Below are positions 1 to 9,183 of a stretch of 64,000 bases of DNA, in pieces. The notes beneath the pieces are model-generated. The model worked only from the letters and a program-made list of their open reading frames with translations. It did no database searches and was not told the origin of the DNA. Made by a program: the position numbers and the translations under genes. This stretch comes from an uncultured Gammaproteobacteria bacterium (GTDB lineage: Bacteria; Pseudomonadota; Gammaproteobacteria; Pseudomonadales; Azotimanducaceae). Location of the stretch: the NCBI GenBank assembly GCA_913045175.1, contig CAJWQG010000014.1:1-64000 (forward strand), given 5' to 3'. How positions within the stretch are numbered: position 1 is the stretch's first letter; each line of letters starts with the position of its first letter.

Positions 1-72
<72 letters not shown>

Positions 73-108
73 ATATATGGAAGGAATATTGAAATTTTTA
101 CCATTATA

Positions 109-183
109 GCCCACATAGCTCAGGGGCAGAGCACTTCCTTGGTAAGGAAGAGGTCCCCGGTTCAAATCCGGGTGTGGGCTCCA
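109..183 (+). tRNA. thrT: tRNA-Thr (GGT)
   Basis: Acceptor strands GCCCACA (109-115) and TGTGGGC (173-179) pair fully. The anticodon loop TTGGTAA gives anticodon GGT, the T arm contains GGTTCAAATCC, and CCA is encoded at 181-183. It lies 36 bases after tRNA-Gly and 70 bases before tufB in AT-rich spacer DNA, so the three are probably co-transcribed. Confidence 0.96.
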
Positions 184-253
184 AATTAGAGATTTTTTTT
201 AATATAAATAGTAAAATTGGTATAACAAAATAAAACTTAAGAGAGTGTGAGAA

Positions 254-1444
254 ATGGCTAAAGAAAAATTTGAACGTAATAAACCGCATGTAAACGTAGG
301 GACAATTGGTCATGTTGACCATGGGAAAACTACTTTAACAGCGGCACTAACAAAATGCATGGCAGAACGTCATGGAGGTGAAGTGCGTGACTATTCTCAA
401 ATTGATAACGCACCTGAAGAAAGGGAGCGAGGCATTACAATTGCTACAGCGCATGTCGAATATGAAAGTGATAATCGCCACTATGCCCATGTTGATTGCC
501 CAGGCCACGCTGATTATGTAAAAAACATGATTACTGGAGCTGCTCAAATGGATGGTGCTATATTGGTTTGTAGTGCTGCCGACGGTCCTATGCCACAAAC
601 ACGTGAGCACATTCTTTTGGCTCGACAAGTCGGTGTTCCATATATTGTTGTTTACTTAAACAAGGCAGATCAGGTAGATGATGATGAATTGCTTGAATTA
701 GTTGAAATGGAAGTACGTGAATTATTATCAAGCTATGAATTTCCTGGAGATGATACGCCAATTGTTACAGGTTCAGCATTAAAAGCTTTTGAGGGTGATA
801 CATCAGATATTGGGGTCCCATCAATCGAAAAGCTTGTTGAAGAAATGGATAGTTACATTCCAGAACCAGAACGAGCCATTGATGGTGATTTCCTAATGCC
901 AGTAGAAGATGTATTTTCAATATCTGGCCGTGGAACGGTTGTAACAGGAAGAATTGAAAGAGGAATTGTCAATGTCAATGATGAAATAGAAATCGTTGGT
1001 ATCAAGGATTCTGAAAAAACAACATGTACTGGTGTGGAAATGTTCCGTAAGCTTCTTGATCAAGGTCAAGCTGGTGATAATGTTGGTGTCCTCTTGAGAG
1101 GAACAAAACGTGAAGAGGTAGAAAGAGGTCAGGTTTTATGTAAGCCAGGCTCAATAAAACCTCATACTGATTTTGAAGCTGAAATATATATCCTCAGTAA
1201 AGAAGAAGGCGGAAGACATACTCCATTCTTTAAAGGTTATCGACCACAGTTTTATTTCAGAACAACTGATGTAACAGGTGCTTGTGAATTACCAGATGGT
1301 ACAGAAATGGTAATGCCTGGTGACAATATTAAAATGTCGGTTGAGCTTATATCTCCAATTGCAATGGAAGAAGGGCTCCGTTTTGCAATTCGTGAGGGCG
1401 GCAAAACAGTTGGTGCTGGAGTAGTTGCAAAAATCATTAAATAA
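254..1444 (+). CDS. tufB: Elongation factor Tu, divergent AT-rich copy
   Basis: This 396-residue GTPase delivers aminoacyl-tRNA to the ribosomal A site. The P-loop GHVDHGKT is at residues 19-26, followed by DCPGH, NKAD and SALK and by the two beta-barrel domains. An SD-like GAGAG lies about 10 bases before the ATG. By hand alignment it differs from the second EF-Tu (16629-17822) at about 75 positions plus one gap, so identity is near 81%. Its codon use is far more AT-rich: 661-720 has 23 G+C in 60 bases, while the matching stretch 17041-17100 has 32. It starts with ATG whereas the other copy starts with GTG. The position (tRNAs upstream, tRNA-Trp and secE downstream) is the standard tufB locus, so replacement by a foreign allele is inferred. 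All GTP-binding motifs are intact. Confidence 0.97.
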   Translation: MAKEKFERNKPHVNVGTIGHVDHGKTTLTAALTKCMAERHGGEVRDYSQIDNAPEERERGITIATAHVEYESDNRHYAHVDCPGHADYVKNMITGAAQMDGAILVCSAADGPMPQTREHILLARQVGVPYIVVYLNKADQVDDDELLELVEMEVRELLSSYEFPGDDTPIVTGSALKAFEGDTSDIGVPSIEKLVEEMDSYIPEPERAIDGDFLMPVEDVFSISGRGTVVTGRIERGIVNVNDEIEIVGIKDSEKTTCTGVEMFRKLLDQGQAGDNVGVLLRGTKREEVERGQVLCKPGSIKPHTDFEAEIYILSKEEGGRHTPFFKGYRPQFYFRTTDVTGACELPDGTEMVMPGDNIKMSVELISPIAMEEGLRFAIREGGKTVGAGVVAKIIK

Positions 1445-1464
1445 TAACAATTTGGTGGTTCAAA

Positions 1465-1540
1465 AGGCCAGTAGCTCAATTGGCAGAGCGGCGGTCTCCA
1501 AAACCGCAGGTTGGGGGTTCGATTCCCTCCTGGCCTGCCA
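1465..1540 (+). tRNA. trpT: tRNA-Trp (CCA)
   Basis: Acceptor strands AGGCCAG (1465-1471) and CTGGCCT (1530-1536) pair. The anticodon loop CTCCAAA gives anticodon CCA. Discriminator G is at 1537 and CCA is encoded at 1538-1540. Placement between tufB and secE is usual in many gammaproteobacteria. It marks the point where the sequence returns from AT-rich to the window's normal composition. Confidence 0.97.
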
Positions 1541-1567
1541 AGATGCCAGAATGTGTAGGCAAATCCT

Positions 1568-1936
1568 ATGAACGTTAAGACTGAAGGCACAGAGTTTCGT
1601 TTAGATGCACTGAAGTGGGCGACCATCTTTGGGCTGGTGTTCGGTGGTGTATATGTTAATTCGATGTACGCGGCAGAATCGCCTCTCCTGCGCGCGTTGA
1701 CAGGGGTTGCTGTTGGTATAGTTATTATCATTATTGCACTGCAGACGGAAAAGGGTAACGCGGTTTGGGAACTGGCTAAAGAAGCCAAGGTTGAAATTCG
1801 TAAGGTAGTTTGGCCAACGACTCAGGAGTTGACGCAGACTACTTTGATTGTTGTTGCTGTAGTGATATTTGTGGGATTTATTCTCTGGGGTCTGGACTCG
1901 GGATTGAGTTGGGGCATCAAGAGTATTATTGGTTAA
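1568..1936 (+). CDS. secE: Preprotein translocase subunit SecE
   Basis: Small inner-membrane subunit of the SecYEG channel, 122 residues, the three-helix long form found in gammaproteobacteria. Hydrophobic segments lie at about residues 17-33 and 40-57, and a third at about 93-115. The conserved amphipathic helix before the last segment contains [12 protein letters not shown]-like residues (here [13 protein letters not shown]). It is followed closely by nusG, the universal secE-nusG pair. The partner SecY is at 27204. Confidence 0.96.
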   Translation: MNVKTEGTEFRLDALKWATIFGLVFGGVYVNSMYAAESPLLRALTGVAVGIVIIIIALQTEKGNAVWELAKEAKVEIRKVVWPTTQELTQTTLIVVAVVIFVGFILWGLDSGLSWGIKSIIG

Positions 1937-1949
1937 CCGGGAGAATAGG

Positions 1950-2483
1950 TTGAGTAAACGCTGGTACGTAGTACATGCCTATTCAGGTTATGAGAAGCAG
2001 GTCATGCGCTCGATTAAAGAGCGTATTGAATTGTCCGATTTTGCGGACCGATTTGGCGAGGTGATTGTTCCTGCTGAGGAGGTCGTTGAGATGCGCGGTG
2101 GCAGAAAGCGTCGCAGCGAAAGGAAGTTTTTTCCTGGTTATGTGTTGGTCGAAATGGACCTCGACGACGAGACTTGGCACTTGATTAAAGAAACCCCAAG
2201 AGTAATGGGATTTATAGGTGGTAAGGCTGATCATCCTGCGCCGATACCGGATCAAGATGCTGAGAAAATCCTGCAACGGATTCAGGCGGGTACTGAACAT
2301 ACCACGCCGAAAACTATGTTTGAGCCAGGAGAACTGGTACGGGTCATTGATGGCCCTTTTAACGACTTCAACGGTGTTGTTGAAGAGGTTAACTATGAGA
2401 AAAACAAGCTGCATGTAGCCGTCACAATTTTTGGACGATCTACGCCAGTTGAATTGGATTTCGGTCAGGTTGAGAAAGGCTGA
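1950..2483 (+). CDS. nusG: Transcription termination/antitermination factor NusG
   Basis: NusG of 177 residues binds RNA polymerase and couples it to Rho, to ribosomal protein S10 and to rRNA antitermination complexes. The NGN domain starts [13 protein letters not shown] and contains [12 protein letters not shown]. The C-terminal KOW domain contains [12 protein letters not shown] and the family-typical [12 protein letters not shown] chose TTG at 1950 because SD-like GGGAGA at 1939-1944 precedes it and the protein then begins as in other NusG. An in-frame TTG at 1929 would overlap secE and add seven unconserved residues. Confidence 0.95.
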   Translation: MSKRWYVVHAYSGYEKQVMRSIKERIELSDFADRFGEVIVPAEEVVEMRGGRKRRSERKFFPGYVLVEMDLDDETWHLIKETPRVMGFIGGKADHPAPIPDQDAEKILQRIQAGTEHTTPKTMFEPGELVRVIDGPFNDFNGVVEEVNYEKNKLHVAVTIFGRSTPVELDFGQVEKG

Positions 2484-2524
2484 CACGAATTAAATCTAGT
2501 GCTTTCGGGCGCTATTTATGGGGA

Positions 2525-2640
2525 CCTAGTTGTGGCTCGCCCAAGGTGAACGCAACAGTCACGGCTTGGCGCCGATACGTCGGACCGAGCCAAACGTGAT
2601 CAGTGTGGCTCGCCGAAGGGCAAACGCAACACAAACTAGG
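2525..2640. repeat. Nested hairpin repeats in nusG-rplK spacer
   Basis: The spacer 2484-2666 holds three related imperfect hairpins in tandem: 2529-2556, 2559-2599 and 2603-2632. Each has a variable outer stem, an asymmetric bulge (GC opposite A) and an inner stem of the form TYGSC/GSCAA. The middle one (TCACG-gc-TTGGC paired with GCCAA-a-CGTGA) carries a further CCGA-TACG-TCGG hairpin in its loop. An outer inverted repeat (CCTAGTTGTG at 2525, CACAAACTAGG at 2630) encloses all three. A copy of the same design follows tRNA-Met at 61090-61121. The segment lies in the rplK leader, so it could affect rplKA expression, but nothing shows this directly. Confidence 0.6.
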
Positions 2641-2666
2641 GCTTGAACCCACTAAGAGGTTAGAGA

Positions 2667-3098
2667 ATGGCTAAGAAGATTGATGCCTACATCAAGCTGC
2701 AGGTTCCTGCAGGTCAGGCAAACCCGAGTCCGCCAGTTGGCCCTGCTTTGGGTCAACACGGTGTTAACATTATGGACTTCTGTAAGGCGTTCAACGCCGA
2801 GACGCAGACCTTGGAGCCTGGTATTCCTGTACCCGTGGTCATTACGGTGTATAGCGACAAAAGCTTCACCTTCATAAAGAAGACACCTCCCGCGTCTGTG
2901 TTATTGAGGAAAGCCGCAGGAATTGCGAAAGGAAGTGGCGAGCCACACATCAATAAGGTGGGTCGTGTTACACGTGCACAGCTCGAGGAGATCGCTACCA
3001 CCAAGATGCCTGATTTAACGGCCCAAGATATGGATGCTGCGGTTCGAACAATAGCTGGCAGCGCAAGAAGTGCCGGTATTGAAACGGAGGACGTCTAA
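2667..3098 (+). CDS. rplK: 50S ribosomal protein L11
   Basis: L11 (143 residues) forms the GTPase-associated centre with 23S rRNA and L10. The N-terminal stretch has the [21 protein letters not shown] type motif, and the C-terminal domain the rRNA-binding GSARSAGIE signature. Full length and without oddities. rplA starts at the base after its stop codon, which fits the usual translational coupling of the L11 operon. No convincing promoter is visible in the hairpin-rich spacer upstream. Confidence 0.98.
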   Translation: MAKKIDAYIKLQVPAGQANPSPPVGPALGQHGVNIMDFCKAFNAETQTLEPGIPVPVVITVYSDKSFTFIKKTPPASVLLRKAAGIAKGSGEPHINKVGRVTRAQLEEIATTKMPDLTAQDMDAAVRTIAGSARSAGIETEDV

Positions 3099-3797
3099 AT
3101 GGCTAAGCTGAGTAAACGAACCCGAGCGTTCAAGGAAAAAGTAGAGCCGGGCAAGTTATATCCTATCGATGATGCTGTCACGCTTCTGGGAGAGCTGTCT
3201 TCGGTTAAGTTCACTGAGTCGATTGATGTCAGCATCAACCTTGGTGTTGACCCCAAAAAGTCAGATCAGGTGGTGCGCGGGTCGACTGTGTTGCCGAACG
3301 GTACTGGTAAAGATGTGCGTGTGGCAGTGTTTGCTCAAGGCGATAAGGCTGATGAGGCAAAGAGCGCTGGTGCTGACATTGTAGGAATGGATGATCTGGC
3401 GGCCAGTGTTAAAGAAGGTAAATTAGATTTTGACGTAGTAATCGCTACGCCCGATTCAATGCGAGTGGTTGGTCAACTTGGTCAGATTCTTGGACCGAGG
3501 GGGCTTATGCCTAATCCTCGCCTTGGTACGGTAACGCCGGATGTCACAGAGGCAGTCAACAATGCGAAGGCTGGTCAAGTAAGGTTTCGTACGGATCGTA
3601 ACGGAATTATTCATGGTGGCGTCGGTAAGGTCGGGTTTGAGCCGGCTCAGATTAAAGAGAATCTTGAGGCATTGCTTGCAGATCTTAGAAAAGCAAAGCC
3701 AGCGTCTGCCAAGGGAACTTATTTAAAGAAAATTGTTTTATCGACGACCATGGGTGCTGGTATTCCCATTGATCAGTCGTCGCTGGAGGAAGTGTAG
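3099..3797 (+). CDS. rplA: 50S ribosomal protein L1
   Basis: L1 (232 residues) is the L1-stalk protein that helps E-site tRNA leave the ribosome. In the family it also represses its own L11 operon by binding the mRNA. The conserved [17 protein letters not shown] segment is present, as is the C-terminal [11 protein letters not shown]-like GGAGG lies in the end of rplK just before the ATG. It is followed by the leader of rplJ. Confidence 0.98.
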   Translation: MAKLSKRTRAFKEKVEPGKLYPIDDAVTLLGELSSVKFTESIDVSINLGVDPKKSDQVVRGSTVLPNGTGKDVRVAVFAQGDKADEAKSAGADIVGMDDLAASVKEGKLDFDVVIATPDSMRVVGQLGQILGPRGLMPNPRLGTVTPDVTEAVNNAKAGQVRFRTDRNGIIHGGVGKVGFEPAQIKENLEALLADLRKAKPASAKGTYLKKIVLSTTMGAGIPIDQSSLEEV

Positions 3798-3832
3798 AAC
3801 TTTGGGGTTTCCGCTCTAGTAGCGGAGCTCGT

Positions 3833-3982
3833 CAAAGACCGTAGGTCTGCGTTAGCCCAAAAGCCAAACGTAGTTAAGTTTCATATGAGAGCCTGCGCAG
3901 ACGGTGAACCCGATTCAAGAAGTTGAATCCTATCGCCGTAGGAACCGCCAGTTTACTGGCGGATAAGCAACAAGTCAGGAGT
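3833..3982 (+). promoter_or_regulatory. L10 leader RNA ahead of rplJL
   Basis: The 193-base rplA-rplJ spacer contains the conserved arms of the ribosomal protein L10 leader. ACCGTAGGTCTGCG (about 3838-3851) can pair, with a bulge, with CGCAGACGGT (about 3896-3904) and is followed by GAACCCGATT as in enterobacterial leaders. A second hairpin, CCGCCAG-TTTA-CTGGCGG (3945-3962), lies just before the SD CAGGAG. By family knowledge the L10-L7/L12 complex binds this structure and represses translation of rplJL. Boundaries are approximate. Confidence 0.75.
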
Positions 3983-3990
3983 ACAAAATT

Positions 3991-4524
3991 GTGCCAATAG
4001 GACTTAAAGAGAAACAGGCGATTGTTGCTGAGGTAAACGAGACTGCCAATAAGGCTCTGTCCGCAGTGATCGCTGATTATCGCGGTGTATCCGTTGATGA
4101 AATGACGTCGCTGAGAAAACAGGCGCGAGAGGTTGGTGTTCACGTGAAGGTGATTCGAAATACGCTTGCTAAGCGTGCATTTGAAGGCACCGAATTTGAA
4201 TGTCTGAACGAGGCGCTGCTGGGACCCAATATCCTTGCATTCTCCATTGAGGATCCAGGTGCAGGTGCCAGGGTTTTCAAGGATTTTGCAAAGGAAAACG
4301 AGTCCTTTGAGATTAAGGCGTTGAGTGTTGGTGGCAAGGTATTGCCACCAGAGCAGGTAGATGTATTAGCGAAGCTGCCTACTAGGGATCAGGCGCTGGC
4401 GATGTTGATGTCCGTTATGCAGGCACCAATTACCAAGCTGGCTCGAACCCTTAATGACGTTCCTGGAAGTGTAACCAGGGTCGTAGCAGCAGTGCGAGAC
4501 CAAAAGCAACAAGAAAACGAATAA
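3991..4524 (+). CDS. rplJ: 50S ribosomal protein L10
   Basis: L10 (177 residues) is the base of the ribosomal stalk: it binds 23S rRNA beside L11 and carries L7/L12 dimers on its C-terminal helix. The N-terminal domain contains [11 protein letters not shown] and YRGV. The start is GTG at 3991, 9 bases after SD CAGGAG. The segment ahead is the likely L10-autoregulated leader. rplL follows after 21 bases. Confidence 0.97.
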   Translation: MPIGLKEKQAIVAEVNETANKALSAVIADYRGVSVDEMTSLRKQAREVGVHVKVIRNTLAKRAFEGTEFECLNEALLGPNILAFSIEDPGAGARVFKDFAKENESFEIKALSVGGKVLPPEQVDVLAKLPTRDQALAMLMSVMQAPITKLARTLNDVPGSVTRVVAAVRDQKQQENE

Positions 4525-4545
4525 TTTACTAAGGAGATAGGACTC

Positions 4546-4932
4546 ATGTCATTATCGAAAGATGAAATTTTAGACGCAATCGCAGAAATGAGCGTGATGG
4601 ATGTAGTTGAGCTCGTTGATGCGATGGAAGAGAAGTTTGGTGTTTCCGCTGCTGCTGCTGTTGCGGTAGCACCGGCTGCTGGTGCTGCCGGTGGAGACGG
4701 AGGCGATGCTGCTGAAGAGAAGAGCGAATTTGACGTCGTGATTACTTCTGCAGGTGAGAAGAAGGTTAACGCCATCAAGGTTGTAAGGTCGGTTACAGGT
4801 CTTGGTCTTAAAGAAGCCAAGGCTCTTGTTGACGAGGCACCTTCGACCGTTAAAGAAGGCGTTGCTAAAGAAGAAGCTGAGGATATCCTCAAGCAGCTTG
4901 AAGAAGCTGGGGCGAGCGCAGAACTCAAGTAA
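4546..4932 (+). CDS. rplL: 50S ribosomal protein L7/L12
   Basis: Stalk protein of 128 residues, present in several copies per ribosome, that recruits translation GTPases. An N-terminal dimerisation domain is followed by a flexible Ala/Gly-rich hinge (about residues 38-58) and a compact C-terminal domain with [16 protein letters not shown] strong SD AAGGAGAT precedes the ATG. It is co-transcribed with rplJ and separated from rpoB by a hairpin. Confidence 0.98.
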   Translation: MSLSKDEILDAIAEMSVMDVVELVDAMEEKFGVSAAAAVAVAPAAGAAGGDGGDAAEEKSEFDVVITSAGEKKVNAIKVVRSVTGLGLKEAKALVDEAPSTVKEGVAKEEAEDILKQLEEAGASAELK

Positions 4933-4961
4933 CCGACTTGTACGAGTTTGACAAAAACGTT

Positions 4962-4984
4962 ACACGCGGGGTCGCTCCGCGTGT
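4962..4984 (+). terminator. Hairpin in the rplL-rpoB spacer (attenuator or processing site)
   Basis: ACACGCGG (4962-4969) and CCGCGTGT (4977-4984) form a perfect 8-bp stem with a 7-base loop. No U tract follows, so it is not a strong intrinsic terminator. In E. coli the same spacer holds a partial attenuator and an RNase III site that lower rpoBC expression relative to rplJL; the same role here is inferred from position. Confidence 0.55.
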
Positions 4985-5053
4985 TGTGCTGCGCGCGATT
5001 CTTGGCTTCGATACCTATTGTATCGGGCAGTTCAACCTACTTTGGAGGCATTG

Positions 5054-8000
5054 ATGGCCTATTCATATACAGAGAAAAAGCGTATTCGTAAAGACTTTGG
5101 GAAGTTACCTGAAGTCATGGATATTCCGTACTTATTGGCGATTCAGACCGAATCCTATAAGAAGTTCCTGCAGGATAACGTCAGCGAGAAAGAGCGAATA
5201 GATAGGGGCTTACACGCTGCGTTTAAGTCCGTCTTTCCGATCGTGAGCTATTCGGGCAATGCGGCGCTCGAGTACGTTGGATATCGGCTCGGTAAGCCAG
5301 TGTTTGACGTTAAAGAATGTCAACTTCGGAGCGCTTACTACGCGGTTCCTCTTCGTGTGAAGGTTAGGTTGATCATTTATGACAAGGATTCCAATAACAA
5401 GGCAATCAAGGACATAAAAGAGCAAGAAGTCTACATGGGTGAGATCCCATTAATGACCAACAACGGTACGTTTGTCATTAATGGTATTGAGCGAGTCGTA
5501 GTTTCTCAGCTTCATCGATCACCAGGTGTGTTCTTTGATCATGACAAAGGGAAGACTCACTCGTCGGGTAAGCTTCTCTATTCAGCGCGCGTGATTCCGA
5601 TGCGAGGCTCGTGGTTGGACTTTGAATTCGATCCCAAGGATTGTGTCTTTGTTCGTATTGACCGACGTAGGAAATTACCTGCTACTGTCTTGTTGCGAGC
5701 ATTGGGCTATAGCTCGGAAGAGATTCTAGATATCTTTTTCGATACGGATACATTTTATATTCAAGAAGATGGATATGCCCTTGAGCTGATAGCTAATCGC
5801 CTTCGAGGCGAGACCGCCAGGTTCGATATTAAAGCTGGCAAAAAGCTAATAGTCGAAGAAGGTACGCGAATTACACCTCGTCATATCAGGGAACTTGATA
5901 AAGTGGGACTAACCGAGCTTGGCGTGCCGGCAGAGTACGTTGAAGGTCATGTGTTGTCGCACGATGTTGTGGACTCTGAGACCGGTGAAATCGTAATACC
6001 CTGTAATACGGCCATAACGGAAGAGACCTTAGAGCAGTTTCGGGAACTGGGATTGGAGTCATTTAACACGATCTATACCAATGATCTGGAATGCGGTCCT
6101 TTTGTATCTGACACGCTTAATATAGATCCAACACAAAATCGACTCGAAGCATTGGTCGAGATTTATCGCATGATGCGTCCTGGGGAACCCCCAACCAAGG
6201 AAGCTGCAGAGAATCTGTTTAACAATTTGTTCTTTGCGCCAGAGCGCTATGACTTAACAGCTGTTGGCAGGATGAAGTTCAACCGCCGCTTGGGTCGCGA
6301 GGAAGAAACTGGCGCAGGTATTCTCAGTAATGAAGATATCATAGAAGTACTAAGGTGCTTGATTAGTATCCGAGACGGTAAAGATACTGTTGACGATATT
6401 GATCACCTGGGAAATCGTCGGGTCCGTTCGGTAGGCGAGATGGCTGAGAACGCATTTCGTCTGGGTCTGATTCGAGTGGAGCGAGCCGTAAAAGAAAGAT
6501 TGAGTCTTGCAGAATCTGAAGGACTTATGCCCCAGGACCTAATTAATGCCAAACCGGTAGGTGCTGCGGTTAAGGAATTTTTTGGATCGGCACAGCTTTC
6601 TCAGTTTATGGATCAGAATAATCCACTATCTGAGGTCACACACAAACGTCGGGTATCGGCACTAGGGCCAGGTGGTCTGACACGTGAGCGAGCAGGGTTT
6701 GAGGTACGGGATGTGCATCCCACACACTATGGGCGAGTTTGTCCGATTGAGACGCCTGAGGGTCCAAATATTGGCCTTATCAACTCGTTGGCAAGCTATG
6801 CGAGGACGAACGAACACGGTTTTCTCGAAAGCCCGTATCGGCGAGTCGATGAAGGGCGTGTAACGGATGAAATTGAGTATCTTTCGGCGATCGTCGAAAG
6901 TGATTACGTTATTGCTCAGGCCAGTGTGCCGCTAAGTGAAGACGGCCAGATCATTGATGATCTGGTAGACGTTCGCCATCTCGGTGAGTTTACTAAGATG
7001 CCTCGAGAGAGCGTGAACTTTATGGATGTTTCTCCGCAGCAGGTTGTGAGTATCGCGGCATCCTTGATTCCGTTTCTTGAGCATGATGATGCTAACCGCG
7101 CACTTATGGGCTCCAATATGCAGCGCCAGGCTGTGCCTACGCTACGCAGTGAGACACCGCTTGTAGGTACGGGCATGGAACGAACCGTTGCCAGGGATTC
7201 CGGTGTATGTGTTGTTGCTGAACGTGGCGGTGTAATAGAAACCGTAGACGCAGCCCGTATCGTTATTCGTGTGAACAATAAAGAAACGGAGAGCGGAGAA
7301 GCTGGTGTAGATATTTACAATCTGACCAAGTACACCCGGTCAAATCAAAATACCTGTATCAATCAGAAGCCTCTGGTGAAAGAAGGGGATGTTGTCGCGA
7401 AGCACGATATCCTTGCGGATGGGCCATCCATTGATACTGGCGAATTGGCGTTGGGGCAGAATATCCGCATGGCCTTTATGACTTGGAATGGCTACAACTT
7501 TGAGGATTCCATTTTGGTTTCCGAGAAGGTCGTTAAAGAAGATCGCTTTACCACCATCCATATCCAGGAATTGACCTGTTATGCACGAGATACAAAGCTT
7601 GGTAGTGAAGAAGTCACCTGTGACATTCCGAATGTAGGTGAAGGAGCACTGGGTAAACTGGATGAGGCCGGCATTGTTTACATCGGTGCTGAAGTTGAGG
7701 CCGGCGATATCCTGGTGGGTAAGGTAACTCCGAAAGGGGAAACGCAACTAACACCAGAAGAGAAACTGCTTCGCGCGATCTTCGGTGAGAAAGCTTCTGA
7801 CGTAAAAGATACGTCATTGAGGGTGCCGACCAGCTATAACGGAACTGTCATAGACGTGCGGGTATTTACTCGAGATGGTATCGACAAGGACCAGCGCGCG
7901 TTGGATATAGAACGCGCGGAACTCGACTCTGTTCGCAAGAATATTGATGAAGAGTTTCGCATTATTGAAACAGCGACTTTTGAAAGACTGTCGGATTCAC

Positions 8001-9121
8001 TTTCCAACAAGAAAGTCATTGCGGGACCACGCTTGAAGAAAGGCGACAAGGTCACCCGGGATTATCTGTCAGAACTTCCAAGCAATGATTGGTTCAAACT
8101 GAGGATGGAATCTGACTCACTCAATGAATTGTTGGAGCAGGCGGAGCAGAGGCTGGAACAGCGACGCAAGGCGCTTGACGAGCAGTTTGAAGAGAGCAGG
8201 CAGAAGTTGCAAAGCGGCGATGACTTGCCTCCGGGAGTCCTGAAGATCGTTAAGGTCTACCTGGCAATCAAACGACGCATCCAGCCTGGTGACAAGATGG
8301 CGGGACGCCATGGGAACAAGGGTGTTATATCAGTCATTAAGCCCGTTGAGGATATGCCATTCGATGAGAATGGCGAGCCGATCGATATCGTGCTGAATCC
8401 GTTAGGTGTGCCAAAGCGCATGAACGTTGGGCAGATACTTGAAACTCACCTGGGATGGGCGGCACATGGTATTGGTCAGAAGATCAATGAAATGCTGGAA
8501 CTGAAACGTGAGGCTGCCGAGATTCGCAATTTCCTACAGGAAGTCTATAACCGCAGTGGGCGTGAAGAGAATTTGGATGAGTTCACCGATGCTGAAGTTA
8601 TCGATTTGGCGAGTAATCTTACTGGTGGCGTTCCAATGGCGACGGGTGTCTTTGATGGCGCGACGGAAGATGAAATCAAAGGTATGTTGGAGTTAGCTGG
8701 GCTCCCTGTTGACGGACAAACCACGCTATATGATGGTCGAAGTGGTGATAAGTTTGATCGTCCGGTAACAGTCGGCTACATGTATATGTTGAAACTAAAT
8801 CATCTGGTTGACGATAAGATGCACGCCAGGTCGACAGGTTCTTATTCGCTGGTTACTCAACAACCGCTGGGTGGAAAAGCTCAGTTTGGTGGGCAGCGAT
8901 TTGGAGAGATGGAGGTTTGGGCATTGGAGGCCTACGGTGCAGCCTATACGCTACAGGAAATGCTCACGGTTAAATCGGACGATGTTCATGGGCGTACTAA
9001 GATGTATAAAAATATAGTGGACGGAGACCATAGAATGGAGCCGGGAATGCCGGAATCATTTAACGTACTGGTTAAGGAGATTCGTTCATTGGGTATCGAT
9101 ATTGAGCTAGAAAACGACTAA
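5054..9121 (+). CDS. rpoB: DNA-directed RNA polymerase subunit beta
   Basis: The beta subunit (1355 residues; E. coli has 1342) forms half of the polymerase active-site cleft. The start is ATG 5054, 8 bases after TTTGGAGG. An in-frame upstream ATG at 5018 would add 12 unconserved residues and lacks an SD. The rifampicin-pocket segment reads [14 protein letters not shown] and then THKRR, the wild-type sensitive form. The C-terminal anchor with [18 protein letters not shown] is intact. rpoC follows after 62 bases. Confidence 0.98.
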   Translation: MAYSYTEKKRIRKDFGKLPEVMDIPYLLAIQTESYKKFLQDNVSEKERIDRGLHAAFKSVFPIVSYSGNAALEYVGYRLGKPVFDVKECQLRSAYYAVPLRVKVRLIIYDKDSNNKAIKDIKEQEVYMGEIPLMTNNGTFVINGIERVVVSQLHRSPGVFFDHDKGKTHSSGKLLYSARVIPMRGSWLDFEFDPKDCVFVRIDRRRKLPATVLLRALGYSSEEILDIFFDTDTFYIQEDGYALELIANRLRGETARFDIKAGKKLIVEEGTRITPRHIRELDKVGLTELGVPAEYVEGHVLSHDVVDSETGEIVIPCNTAITEETLEQFRELGLESFNTIYTNDLECGPFVSDTLNIDPTQNRLEALVEIYRMMRPGEPPTKEAAENLFNNLFFAPERYDLTAVGRMKFNRRLGREEETGAGILSNEDIIEVLRCLISIRDGKDTVDDIDHLGNRRVRSVGEMAENAFRLGLIRVERAVKERLSLAESEGLMPQDLINAKPVGAAVKEFFGSAQLSQFMDQNNPLSEVTHKRRVSALGPGGLTRERAGFEVRDVHPTHYGRVCPIETPEGPNIGLINSLASYARTNEHGFLESPYRRVDEGRVTDEIEYLSAIVESDYVIAQASVPLSEDGQIIDDLVDVRHLGEFTKMPRESVNFMDVSPQQVVSIAASLIPFLEHDDANRALMGSNMQRQAVPTLRSETPLVGTGMERTVARDSGVCVVAERGGVIETVDAARIVIRVNNKETESGEAGVDIYNLTKYTRSNQNTCINQKPLVKEGDVVAKHDILADGPSIDTGELALGQNIRMAFMTWNGYNFEDSILVSEKVVKEDRFTTIHIQELTCYARDTKLGSEEVTCDIPNVGEGALGKLDEAGIVYIGAEVEAGDILVGKVTPKGETQLTPEEKLLRAIFGEKASDVKDTSLRVPTSYNGTVIDVRVFTRDGIDKDQRALDIERAELDSVRKNIDEEFRIIETATFERLSDSLSNKKVIAGPRLKKGDKVTRDYLSELPSNDWFKLRMESDSLNELLEQAEQRLEQRRKALDEQFEESRQKLQSGDDLPPGVLKIVKVYLAIKRRIQPGDKMAGRHGNKGVISVIKPVEDMPFDENGEPIDIVLNPLGVPKRMNVGQILETHLGWAAHGIGQKINEMLELKREAAEIRNFLQEVYNRSGREENLDEFTDAEVIDLASNLTGGVPMATGVFDGATEDEIKGMLELAGLPVDGQTTLYDGRSGDKFDRPVTVGYMYMLKLNHLVDDKMHARSTGSYSLVTQQPLGGKAQFGGQRFGEMEVWALEAYGAAYTLQEMLTVKSDDVHGRTKMYKNIVDGDHRMEPGMPESFNVLVKEIRSLGIDIELEND

Positions 9122-9183
9122 CCAGTGTATAACCGACGAATTCAATTAAAGTTTGGGTGTGACACCCAAAGTGGAGGAAAGCC

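Noticed and set aside
1252-1788. 178-codon frame on the minus strand across the end of tufB, tRNA-Trp and secE
   Set aside because: It runs antisense through a tRNA and two conserved genes; no SD and no family resemblance.
1983-2486. 167-codon minus-strand frame opposite nusG
   Set aside because: Exact shadow of nusG with no features of a protein family.
3847-3873. Hairpin-like CTGCG...GCCAAACGTAG in the rplA-rplJ spacer, similar to the repeat family at 2525-2640
   Set aside because: It is better explained as part of the conserved L10 leader, whose long-range arm ACCGTAGG-TCTGCG/CGCAGACGGT overlaps it.
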